Source: Chroococcidiopsidaceae cyanobacterium CP_BM_RX_35
Lineage (GTDB): Bacteria; Cyanobacteriota; Cyanobacteriia; Cyanobacteriales; Chroococcidiopsidaceae
DNA length: 6,825 bases
NCBI GenBank assembly: GCA_019242465.1
Contig: JAFAVL010000279.1
Coordinates: 1 to 6,825 of the forward strand
Direction of reading: 5' to 3'
Shown here: positions 1 through 5,760 of the stretch, in pieces
Layout: each line of letters opens with the position of its first letter
Numbering within the stretch: the first letter of the stretch is position 1
Translations under genes and position numbers: made by a program
The notes under the pieces: model-generated
The model's database searches: none
The model's input: only the letters and a program-made list of their open reading frames with translations
Told to the model about the DNA's origin: nothing

Positions 1-284
1 ATTGTGACATACTCGCGAATGCGGTTGTCATTGCCAATCTTTACCTGTGTGTTCGAGCCGTCGTATTTGCGATCTTGCGGTGCCAATCCAATCGCAGCTC
101 CAGGAAAGATTTGATTTCGCGCCCCAATTTCTGTTGGTCCCTCTAGCACAGCATGAGTGCCAATCGTAGTTTCTGGACCAACTTTTACTCCCTCTCCAAT
201 CACCGCATAGGGACCTACTTGCACTGTCGGGTGCAATTCGGCATTTGGATGAATTACAGCAGTTGGATGAATCAGTGTCTTCAA
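1..284 (-). CDS. lpxA: LpxA, UDP-N-acetylglucosamine O-acyltransferase (N-terminal 94 codons, truncated by window edge)
   Basis: LpxA is a cytoplasmic trimer that transfers a 3-hydroxyacyl chain from ACP to the 3-OH of UDP-GlcNAc, the first step of lipid A synthesis. The visible 94 residues show the isoleucine-patch hexapeptide pattern of the left-handed beta-helix (IHPTAVIHP at 5-13, VGPYAVIG at 23-30, VGPETTIG at 35-42, IGARNQIFPGAAIG at 53-66), followed by the LpxA-typical APQDRKYDG at 68-76 and IGNDNRIREYVT at 83-94. This fits LpxA better than LpxD, which has an extra N-terminal domain. The catalytic His (about residue 125 in E. coli) lies beyond the edge. I chose TTG at 284 as the start because the family begins with a short K-x-L-I-H-P segment and no ATG or GTG lies in frame nearby; no clear Shine-Dalgarno is visible. 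The start is 8 bases after the fabZ stop, so it is probably translated from the same mRNA. Confidence 0.93.
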   Translation of the reverse strand, partial: MKTLIHPTAVIHPNAELHPTVQVGPYAVIGEGVKVGPETTIGTHAVLEGPTEIGARNQIFPGAAIGLAPQDRKYDGSNTQVKIGNDNRIREYVT

Positions 285-292
285 GGGTGTGT

Positions 293-823
293 TTATTCTA
301 CTAAAGAAAACATGAGTTCGCCTTCAGTCGCCAGTTGACCATCAACTTCAGCCCGAGCCTGCATCTTCCCAAACCGACGCCGTTTAATGTACAACAGTTC
401 CACCGTCATCACTAACTGATCGCCTGGGACAACCTGGCGGCGGAACCGAACTTTATCAATCCCAGCAAATAGGAATAGTCCGCCTTCACCTTCAGCCTCT
501 GGCATTTGCGTTAGCACTACACCACCAACTTGTGCCATTGCCTCTACAATCAGCACTCCTGGCATAATTGGTCGCCCTGGAAAATGCCCTTGAAAATAGG
601 GTTCGTTAACCGTGACATTTTTAATCCCAACGGCTCTTACTCCTGGCACATATTCAACGATTCGGTCTACAAACGAAAAGGGGTAGCGATGTGGCAACAA
701 TTTGTGAATTTCTTCAACCGTCAAAATGGTTTCCGGCGTTGTCACCACCGCAGACTCAGGCGGATGCTTGATCACACTAGGTGTAGGAGAGTCAGTTGAA
801 TTCACGTCGATCAGCGTTGACAT
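293..823 (-). CDS. fabZ: FabZ, 3-hydroxyacyl-ACP dehydratase
   Basis: FabZ dehydrates 3-hydroxyacyl-ACP to trans-2-enoyl-ACP in type II fatty acid synthesis and so shares its substrate pool with LpxA. The 176-residue protein has a variable, low-conservation N-terminus (residues 1-32), then the hotdog fold beginning [17 protein letters not shown]. The catalytic pair is visible: His80 in [11 protein letters not shown] (79-89) and Glu94 in VEAMAQ (93-98). FabZ rather than FabA is supported by the HRYPF and RPIMPG motifs and by the lpx neighbours. Residues 50-51 read Ser-Phe where I expect small or leucine-like residues in the PFxxVDR stretch. I chose the ATG at 823; an in-frame TTG at 856 would add 11 residues and deepen the overlap with lpxC. 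Even from 823 the first 32 bases overlap the end of lpxC. No Shine-Dalgarno precedes the ATG, which suggests coupling to lpxC translation. Confidence 0.95.
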   Translation of the reverse strand: MSTLIDVNSTDSPTPSVIKHPPESAVVTTPETILTVEEIHKLLPHRYPFSFVDRIVEYVPGVRAVGIKNVTVNEPYFQGHFPGRPIMPGVLIVEAMAQVGGVVLTQMPEAEGEGGLFLFAGIDKVRFRRQVVPGDQLVMTVELLYIKRRRFGKMQARAEVDGQLATEGELMFSLVE

Positions 824-1676
824 GGGCAAGTTGAGAATCTGAGATTCTTTGGGCAAGTTTAATATGCAGGTTATGGCTTGCTTTATAAGCGAAGAAATGA
901 GCAGCAGGAAAAGTTCTGAGCAAGCTCAAATCTCCTATTAAGTCTAAGATCTTATGACGCACTGGTTCATTTACAAATCTTAAAGGAGGATTCAGCCATC
1001 CGGTAAAACCGCAAACCAGGGCATTAGCCAAATTGCCGCCTTTGATCAAGCCCTGCTGCCGCAACTGATCAATCTGGTGGGCTAGACCAAAGGTTCGGGC
1101 TGGAGCGATTTCTGCCAAGAATGTTTGAGAGAAAGGACAATCCTCCACCCTCGGCTCTGGCGACCAACTATGCCACTGATTGCCAATTGCTGGCAGGTCG
1201 AAATCAATTCCATAGGTAAAGCGAGTTGCTGGGGCTGGTAGAGCAGCAACGAAGGCATCGCCTTGATGCACCCAAATAGGCTCTGTCAGTTGCGACACGC
1301 TGCGAGGCTCGGACTGAGACACTAATCCTACTTGGGCGATCGCTTCTGACCACATTTGGGCTGAACCGTCTAAAAGCGGCACTTCAGTGCCATCAATTTC
1401 AATCCGCGCATTGTCCACACCCATACCTGCCAGTGCTGCCAACAAATGTTCCACAGTGCGGACATACGCTGCCCCCTTGCACAACTGAGTTGAAAGCACA
1501 GTCGCCTCGACCGCTGTCACACATGCGGGAATTGCTGGTGTGTCGGGTAGATCCACCCGCACAAAGTACCTCCCATATCCTACTGCTGCTGGCAGCACTC
1601 GGACATTGGCAACTACACCACTGTGTAGTCCCACACCCGACTGGTTAATCTCAGCTGCTAAGGTATGCTGTCTCAT
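792..1676 (-). CDS. lpxC: LpxC, UDP-3-O-acyl-N-acetylglucosamine deacetylase
   Basis: LpxC is the Zn-dependent cytosolic deacetylase that makes the committed step of lipid A synthesis after LpxA. The 294-residue product is close to the usual length (about 305 in E. coli). It opens with RQHTLAAEI and GVGLHSG (14-20). Zinc ligands are His77 in [10 protein letters not shown] (75-84), His241 and Asp245 in [11 protein letters not shown] (240-250). Glu76 matches the general base, Thr195 in ARTFG the oxyanion-stabilising Thr, and His268 in YKASHNLH the late catalytic His, so the enzyme looks intact. The ATG at 1676 is preferred over an in-frame TTG at 1700, since the family starts just before the QHTL segment. 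The junction with bamA reads TGA-A-ATG, one base apart; a GGAG sits at 1689-1692, 12 bases upstream, inside the bamA coding end. The C-terminal 10 or so codons overlap fabZ. Confidence 0.96.
   Translation of the reverse strand: MRQHTLAAEINQSGVGLHSGVVANVRVLPAAVGYGRYFVRVDLPDTPAIPACVTAVEATVLSTQLCKGAAYVRTVEHLLAALAGMGVDNARIEIDGTEVPLLDGSAQMWSEAIAQVGLVSQSEPRSVSQLTEPIWVHQGDAFVAALPAPATRFTYGIDFDLPAIGNQWHSWSPEPRVEDCPFSQTFLAEIAPARTFGLAHQIDQLRQQGLIKGGNLANALVCGFTGWLNPPLRFVNEPVRHKILDLIGDLSLLRTFPAAHFFAYKASHNLHIKLAQRISDSQLAHVNADRREFN
824..859. repeat. 9-bp direct repeats flanking a 15-bp palindrome at the lpxC/fabZ junction
   Basis: GGGCAAGTT occurs at 824-832 and again at 851-859. Between them AGAATCT-G-AGATTCT (834-848) is a perfect inverted repeat, able to form a 6-bp stem with a 3-base loop. 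In the mRNA the stem ends ten bases before the fabZ ATG (823) and lies in the last codons of lpxC. Both copies of the direct repeat place a TTG-CCC in the fabZ frame, which is why an alternative TTG start exists at 856. Confidence 0.7.
1336..1343. repeat. HIP1 octamer GCGATCGC
   Basis: An exact copy of the highly iterated palindrome of cyanobacteria, inside lpxC. Confidence 0.85.
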
Positions 1677-1677
1677 T

Positions 1678-4245
1678 TCAGAATCGTTCTCCAATGCCAA
1701 ATTCTATGCGACTACTTCCACGGTCGTTAATACCGTAGTCGATCCGGATTGGTCCTAGGGGGGACCGCACCCGCACACCGATCCCATAGCCAAAGCCACT
1801 TCCTGGTTTGCCCCTAATAACGGCTGGTTTACCAGGAACAAGGCTATCAGTTCCTAAGTCGGTCGCAGCATCAAAAAACAATGCACCACCGATAATCGAG
1901 AATAGTGGAAACCGATACTCAACCGTACCTTGGACAAAGCTGCGAGCACTGGCTAAGCCTCCTTCCCGATAACCCCGAACGGAGTCAGTACCGCCGATGG
2001 CAAATGCTTCATATGGTGGTAAATCTCCGATGATTGTGCCGGATTGGATGTTAAAAGCCAGAGTTTGCGGTCCTTTACTGAAGTTGATGAGTTTGACTGG
2101 GAAGTATTGGCTGTAGCTGCCCCGCACCCGGTTGAGCAGAATATTACCTAGTCCGATGGGTACCGATTGCTCATCACCAATTCGGAATAGAGAGCCGCTG
2201 GTGGGTTCAATCAAGTCGTTGCGCCGATCGCGGACTGCCCCTAGCTGGAAGGTAAATAGGTCGTCCTGACCAGCACGAGAGAAGCTCAACAGATTTCCTT
2301 GGCTATCTCTCTTAGAAATGTTGCCATTGGAATCCTCAATGGATACCCTTTGATACTGGAAGCCAGCTGAAGCTGTCCATTCTGACGGTTGCAAGGGATG
2401 CTTGGAGAGAGGACGGGTAAAGCTGACGCCGCCACCGAGACGGACAACGCGTGGGCGATCGCCATTGGGGAGGAAGACGTCGGGGTTACCGTTATCAAAC
2501 ACCAATGAAATTGCCTGCCGTCTAAACGCCTCAACTGTGTAGGAAGTATGGTAAGGGTCACCAGCAATCCAGGGATCGGTGAAGCGGAGATCTGCTGCCA
2601 GATCAGCTCGCGAAGTCCCTACCTCAAGGTCAGCTCCTATGGTTTGGTTGTTGCCACCTAAGTTTTGCTGTTGATAGCTCAATGTCCCGAATAGTCCACT
2701 GGCAGAACCAATCCCTGCCCCTACCGCGATTGAACCGTTACCTTTCTCGTTGACATTGAGGACAACATCGACTTTGCGGGGGTCTTGCCCTGGATTAAGC
2801 GCCACTTGCACATCTTGAAAAATTCCCAGTCCATACACCCGTTGGATATCTTTTTGAATCGTGGCACGGTTGAATATGGTATTGGGCTTTGACTCCAACT
2901 CCCTAGTCACAATAAACCTGCGGGTATGGGGTGTGTAGGGTGTCCCGTTAGCGTTAGTATCCTCCCCACTTTTGTTGCGAAAGTTGACTTGAATGCCCTC
3001 AATCACGCCTTCTGCCACTTGGAGGTTGACTGTGCCGTCAGGTGAGACTTGTGGCGCACCAATGACCTGAGCCAACACATAACCGTGGTCCTTGTACCAT
3101 TTGTTCAACTGCTTGACGCCTTCCCCAAACCGCCCCAAGTTGAGGATGGTGCCATACTGCGGGCTAAAGATGTCAGTAATCACGCGCGGCGGCAAGACAG
3201 ATGGGATGCCAGTGCCAGTATTAGCCTGGACTTGGACGTTACGTAAGATCGGGTTGGGTTGGGCGATAAACGTCACTCGCACTCCCAAGGGAGTATCTGA
3301 TGGCACGGCACGCACGTCAGAGAAATAACCTGTGGCAAAAATCGCGTTGATATCGCTTTGCAACTGAGCGCGAGTCGTCGTCCGTCCTGGTTGAGTGCTA
3401 ATTGCTCCGTAGACTTGGTTTTGCAGATCTAGCGGCAGTGGCTGCCCTTGGGCATTGGTAATTGCCACTTCTGCCACTAAGACTTGAGGCTCCGGTGTTG
3501 GGGGAGCTTGACTGGGCTGGGCATTCCCTGGCGTGGTAGTGGGTGGGGGAGTTGGTGGGAGATTGTTGTTGATGGTAGGGCGCTGAGACGGGGAGGGAGT
3601 GATGGGAATTGGCAGTTGATTAGGCGTTTGTTGCTGCGGTTGACTACCAGTACCTGGAGGTGGAATGACTGGTACTGTAGGGTTAGGCTTCGCTGGGTTA
3701 GGCTCTTCTGGGTTGGGCGCTGCTGGGTTGGGAGTCGTGGGTGTCTGTACTCCCCCAGAAGGGTTCACTGGCTGCTTAGGTTTGCTTGGAGTATTAGGTT
3801 GGTTGGGATTGGGTAACTGGTTGGGTGGAGCTGGTGCTGGTATCGTATTCGCCTGTGCCTCTAGCAGCCCTGGCGTTGCCCCCTGTTTTAGGGAACCGAT
3901 CGTCAAAGCAGGGGGAGATGTTGCAGCAAGACTGTTTTGCCTTAGACTCCCCACTCCAAATGTAGGCAGGGATAAACCAAGGGAGGCAACGCTGTGCGGA
4001 GATTGAGCTTGCACTCTTGAGTTGAGGAGGACGTTGGGGTCGATGCGATCGACCCTAAGAGCGTCCGTGTGGTTGGGACGAGGCTCCCTCGTCCCTTTAT
4101 CCACCGTGCCGGAGCTATCTCCGCCAAAGCCTTGAGGCAACTGCCGTAGGGCAACGTCCGCTGCTGCGGGCGTCTGTATCAGCGTTGTGCAACCGCAGGC
4201 ATTAGCTACAGTCAACACCGCCATACAAACAGGTGATAAGCGCAT
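1678..4245 (-). CDS. bamA: Omp85/BamA outer-membrane protein assembly factor with proline-rich N-terminal linker
   Basis: Omp85/BamA is an outer-membrane barrel that folds and inserts beta-barrel proteins; the cyanobacterial form is the relative of chloroplast Toc75. The 855-residue product has a likely signal peptide (MRLSPV start, cleavage near AAA at 27-29), a low-complexity stretch, a proline-rich linker at about 135-253, three POTRA domains at roughly 255-330, 333-413 and 415-500, and a 16-strand-type barrel from about 505 to the end. The L6 hallmark VRGY is at 756-759 within [13 protein letters not shown], and the protein ends in Phe855 (IEFGIGERF), a typical barrel beta-signal. Three POTRAs rather than five is the known cyanobacterial pattern. 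I chose the ATG at 4245 because MRLSPV resembles cyanobacterial Omp85 starts; an in-frame GTG at 4275 would add ten residues ahead of the signal peptide. TpsB/FhaC-type transporters are a less likely alternative given the lpx context. Confidence 0.95.
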   Translation of the reverse strand: MRLSPVCMAVLTVANACGCTTLIQTPAAADVALRQLPQGFGGDSSGTVDKGTREPRPNHTDALRVDRIDPNVLLNSRVQAQSPHSVASLGLSLPTFGVGSLRQNSLAATSPPALTIGSLKQGATPGLLEAQANTIPAPAPPNQLPNPNQPNTPSKPKQPVNPSGGVQTPTTPNPAAPNPEEPNPAKPNPTVPVIPPPGTGSQPQQQTPNQLPIPITPSPSQRPTINNNLPPTPPPTTTPGNAQPSQAPPTPEPQVLVAEVAITNAQGQPLPLDLQNQVYGAISTQPGRTTTRAQLQSDINAIFATGYFSDVRAVPSDTPLGVRVTFIAQPNPILRNVQVQANTGTGIPSVLPPRVITDIFSPQYGTILNLGRFGEGVKQLNKWYKDHGYVLAQVIGAPQVSPDGTVNLQVAEGVIEGIQVNFRNKSGEDTNANGTPYTPHTRRFIVTRELESKPNTIFNRATIQKDIQRVYGLGIFQDVQVALNPGQDPRKVDVVLNVNEKGNGSIAVGAGIGSASGLFGTLSYQQQNLGGNNQTIGADLEVGTSRADLAADLRFTDPWIAGDPYHTSYTVEAFRRQAISLVFDNGNPDVFLPNGDRPRVVRLGGGVSFTRPLSKHPLQPSEWTASAGFQYQRVSIEDSNGNISKRDSQGNLLSFSRAGQDDLFTFQLGAVRDRRNDLIEPTSGSLFRIGDEQSVPIGLGNILLNRVRGSYSQYFPVKLINFSKGPQTLAFNIQSGTIIGDLPPYEAFAIGGTDSVRGYREGGLASARSFVQGTVEYRFPLFSIIGGALFFDAATDLGTDSLVPGKPAVIRGKPGSGFGYGIGVRVRSPLGPIRIDYGINDRGSSRIEFGIGERF
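2455..2462. repeat. HIP1 octamer GCGATCGC
   Basis: An exact copy inside the barrel part of bamA; here it extends to the ten-base palindrome GGCGATCGCC. Confidence 0.85.
3578..3606 (+). other. Possible G-quadruplex motif on the bamA template strand
   Basis: The plus strand has four runs of at least three G: 3578-3580, 3590-3593, 3595-3597 and 3604-3606, with loops of about 9, 1 and 6 bases. This meets a relaxed quadruplex pattern. It arises from proline codons (CCC/CCN) on the coding strand, so it may be a by-product of composition rather than selected structure. Confidence 0.3.
3680..3739 (-). repeat. Four imperfect 15-bp tandem repeats encoding x-x-Pro-Asn-Pro
   Basis: Four consecutive 15-base units each begin GGGTTAGG or GGGTTGG on the plus strand (3680, 3695, 3710 and 3725). 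On the coding strand each gives a five-residue unit with Pro-Asn-Pro, at residues 172-174, 177-179, 182-184 and 187-189, separated by variable pairs (AA, EE, AK). The unit is a multiple of three, so copy number can change without a frameshift. Confidence 0.85.
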
Positions 4246-4321
4246 ATTGTTCAATTTGATCACGTCCACACACACGATTAAAGCTACTGGCAGTTCAGCA
4301 ATCTAAAAGCTCAAGTTTTAT
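4246..4321 (-). promoter_or_regulatory. purC-bamA intergenic spacer
   Basis: The 76 bases between the purC stop and the bamA ATG show no convincing terminator hairpin and no clear Shine-Dalgarno; the bases before the ATG are AT-rich. The absence of a terminator is compatible with read-through from purC into bamA-lpxC-fabZ-lpxA. A weak internal promoter cannot be excluded by eye. Confidence 0.3.
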
Positions 4322-5059
4322 TTACTGCTGATAGTTTCTTGTGGCTATTACCCGCTCTAAAACTTGCTGGTAAGCATTTTCTACGTCTCCCAGGTTGCGA
4401 CGGAAGCGGTCTTTGTCCATCACCCTACGATCGGGATCGAACTCAGACTGATTCCAAAGACGGCAGGTGTCGGGGCTAATTTCATCTGCCAGTCGCAACT
4501 GCGATTCAGAGTCTAAGCCAAACTCCAGCTTGAAGTCTACCAAGATAATGCCGCAACTTTGAAAAAAAGCAGAAAGATGTGTATTGATTTGCAATGCCAA
4601 CTGCTGTAACTGGTCAACCTGTTCCGGGGTAGCTAGTTCCAGCAATAAAAGGCGATCGCGCGTCAATAGAGGATCTCCCATTTGATCGTTTTTATAGTAA
4701 AATTCCACCAAGGGGGGTTGCAGAACGGTACCTAGTGGTAGCCCAGTCTGTTGACATAAACTACCCGCCGCAATGTTCCTGACTACCACTTCTAAGAGCA
4801 AAATTTTTAATGCCCGTACCCGCATTTGATCAGGGGCAGGGCAGTCAATGAAATGCGTTACAATCCCTCGCTCCTCAAGATACTGAAACAGTATTTTGGA
4901 GATGGTGCAGTTGATCTCACCCTTACGAGTAATCTTGCCACGCTTTTGCGCGTTAAAGGCAGTGGCATCGTCTTTAAAAAAGGTCAGCAAAATTTCTGGA
5001 TCGTCTGTGGTATAAAGAATTTTCGCTTTGCCTTCGTAGAGTAATGTTGGGGCAGACAT
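4322..5059 (-). CDS. purC: PurC, phosphoribosylaminoimidazole-succinocarboxamide (SAICAR) synthase
   Basis: PurC joins CAIR to L-aspartate with ATP to form SAICAR in de novo purine synthesis. The 245-residue length is normal for the family. Motifs in order: YEGKAK (8-13), KDDATAFNAQKRG (29-41) in the nucleotide-binding lobe, EVVVRNIAAGS (90-100), YYKNDQMGDPLL (121-132), LVDFKLEFG (173-181) and ADEISPDTCRLW (191-202) followed by MDKDRFRRNLG (214-224). Two positions differ from what I expect: Leu88 (CTC) where the signature before LEVVVRN has proline, and Asn203 where RLW is normally followed by Asp. The rest looks intact, so the enzyme is probably active. The ATG at 5059 matches family starts; an in-frame TTG at 5107 would add residues encoded by a palindrome and is unlikely. 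No strong Shine-Dalgarno is visible. It is the first gene of the minus-strand block and diverges from the lipoprotein gene. Confidence 0.96.
   Translation of the reverse strand: MSAPTLLYEGKAKILYTTDDPEILLTFFKDDATAFNAQKRGKITRKGEINCTISKILFQYLEERGIVTHFIDCPAPDQMRVRALKILLLEVVVRNIAAGSLCQQTGLPLGTVLQPPLVEFYYKNDQMGDPLLTRDRLLLLELATPEQVDQLQQLALQINTHLSAFFQSCGIILVDFKLEFGLDSESQLRLADEISPDTCRLWNQSEFDPDRRVMDKDRFRRNLGDVENAYQQVLERVIATRNYQQ
4652..4659. repeat. HIP1 octamer GCGATCGC
   Basis: An exact copy inside purC. Confidence 0.85.
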
Positions 5060-5251
5060 TAGAGGTATCTTAGTAGCGGAGTAGCAAGCCTGAAGCTTCA
5101 GGCTCAATTATTTTATCGGGATTGGGGGACAGAGATCGGGCAACTCCCACCTTCAGTTCAAGATACACTTACGACACAAGCTGGTAACTCCGATATGTTG
5201 CAATTTTTGGGGAGAAAATGGCATAACAGTCTATTTTCTTGTAAAAACAAT
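5060..5251. promoter_or_regulatory. Divergent intergenic region between purC and the lipoprotein gene
   Basis: This 192-base region should hold promoters for both directions. On the minus strand a TAAAAT (5110-5115) is a possible -10 for purC and would place the transcript start near 5103, at the edge of the 18-bp palindrome, but no good -35 lies at the right distance. On the plus strand I see no convincing promoter. ATCGGG occurs twice exactly 20 bases apart (5115-5120 and 5135-5140). If the lipoprotein starts at 5195 instead of 5252, the region is shorter by 57 bases. Confidence 0.4.
5087..5104. repeat. Perfect 18-bp palindrome
   Basis: AGCCTGAAGCTTCAGGCT is fully self-complementary. It lies 27 bases upstream of the purC ATG and is followed on the plus strand by a T-rich stretch. 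It could be a dimeric-regulator operator or a stem at the 5' end of the purC mRNA. No plus-strand gene ends just before it, so a terminator role on that strand is not supported. Its left nine bases recur at 5749-5757 ahead of dnaG. Confidence 0.7.
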
Positions 5252-5701
5252 ATGCTTAATAAGCTATTACCTATAAACATAGGGCTTACTCCTAACTCCT
5301 CAATACGCACATGCTTACTGACAGCTATTTTGCTAGGACTGCTGACAGCTTGTGGTATTGGCGGACTAGAACCGAGTCGCCAAGTTGTCCAACAGGGGTT
5401 GGCAAAGTTTAATGAAGTCATTGCTCTCCAGCTCAGCCAAACCCAACAGCAACCCAGCTTTAAAATTAAGCATCTGGTAATTGCTGAACAGCAATCCCTG
5501 GTCGTTCAAGATTTGTCGGTCTACCGAGTCCGAGGCACTTACGATCTCACAATTATGTCGCTAAAACGACGCCAGACTCAGCAGCACAACTCTTTTGAAC
5601 TTTATCTGCAACGTCAGAAAGAGGGCAAAACCTGGCGACTTTTGCTGCCTCAGTCCACTGGCAAAGACAGTACACCTGTTTGGCTCTCTTACTCAATTTG
5701 A
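5252..5701 (+). CDS. Predicted small lipoprotein of unknown function
   Basis: I do not recognise this family. From the ATG at 5252 the product has 149 residues: a basic-poor n-region (Lys4, Arg19), a hydrophobic core CLLTAILLGLL (21-31) and a lipobox L-T-A-C with the acylated Cys at 34, followed by Gly-rich residues. The mature part (about 115 residues) begins with a probable amphipathic helix (SRQVVQQGLAKFNEVIALQLSQ) and then alternating strand-like segments (FKIKHLVIAEQ, LVVQDLSVYRVRGTYDLTI, SFELYLQRQ, TWRLLLP), a layout reminiscent of small NTF2-like or cystatin-like periplasmic domains; that resemblance is only inference. A longer form from the ATG at 5195 has 168 residues but an overly long n-region before the lipobox. 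Neither start has a good Shine-Dalgarno. It would be anchored in a membrane facing the periplasm. It precedes dnaG by 59 bases on the same strand, but no functional link follows from that. Confidence 0.75.
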   Translation: MLNKLLPINIGLTPNSSIRTCLLTAILLGLLTACGIGGLEPSRQVVQQGLAKFNEVIALQLSQTQQQPSFKIKHLVIAEQQSLVVQDLSVYRVRGTYDLTIMSLKRRQTQQHNSFELYLQRQKEGKTWRLLLPQSTGKDSTPVWLSYSI

Positions 5702-5760
5702 GTGTAAGGTAAATGTTACCCCCTCTAGACTGTAGCCATTAGTCTCTCAGCCTGAAGTCC
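5702..5760 (+). promoter_or_regulatory. Spacer between lipoprotein gene and dnaG
   Basis: Two short inverted repeats are present: GGTAA/TTACC (5708-5720, 3-base loop) and AGACT/AGTCT (5727-5745, 9-base loop). Both stems are only 5 bp and lack a T-run, so neither is a convincing intrinsic terminator. AGCCTGAAG at 5749-5757 repeats half of the palindrome at 5087-5104 and ends three bases before the dnaG ATG. No Shine-Dalgarno is evident. Confidence 0.35.

Larger units (their letters stand above)
3487..3843 (-). repeat. Proline-rich low-complexity segment of bamA
   Basis: This stretch encodes about 119 residues dominated by Pro, Asn, Thr, Gln and Ser with few charges, between the N-terminal region and the first POTRA. 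It contains two triple-proline runs (residues 195-197 and 233-235), which in bacteria generally need EF-P for smooth elongation. Such a segment should be an extended periplasmic linker, possibly lying against or within peptidoglycan; that role is inference. The plus strand here is G-rich and carries long open frames that are shadows. Confidence 0.85.

Noticed and set aside
240..300. Frameshift or broken start for lpxA because no ATG is present
   Set aside because: The reading is continuous and family-like from the TTG at 284, and TTG starts directly after an upstream stop are plausible in coupled genes.
153..338. Small plus-strand open frame across the lpxA/fabZ junction
   Set aside because: It is antisense to two well-supported genes, has no Shine-Dalgarno and shows no recognisable motif.
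3484..3816. Plus-strand open frame rich in Trp and Arg
   Set aside because: Another shadow of the same C-rich coding strand; the composition is explained by reading proline codons antisense.
3665..4006. Plus-strand open frame with a glycine/leucine-rich, repeat-like protein
   Set aside because: It lies opposite the proline-rich part of bamA; its Gly repeats are the reverse complement of the Pro-Asn-Pro codons. The bamA frame is continuous and has recognisable domains.
4188..4245. Cys17/Cys19 in the Omp85 signal peptide as a possible lipobox
   Set aside because: The residues before them (Ala-Asn-Ala and Ala-Cys-Gly) do not fit a lipobox, and an Ala-Ala-Ala cleavage site follows. Omp85 proteins are integral barrels, not lipoproteins.
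5087..5114. Palindrome plus T-rich tract as a plus-strand intrinsic terminator
   Set aside because: No plus-strand gene ends upstream of it within the window; purC lies there on the opposite strand. The T-run is interrupted.
5209..5226. GGGGAG followed by ATG-GCA-TAA, a two-codon leader frame before the lipoprotein start at 5252
   Set aside because: The spacing of three bases is short for a ribosome site, and if the 5195 start is used it lies inside the gene. Nothing else supports a regulatory leader.
5158..5421. Minus-strand open frame of 87 codons upstream of purC
   Set aside because: It overlaps the signal peptide and early mature part of the lipoprotein gene antisense, and has no family-like features.
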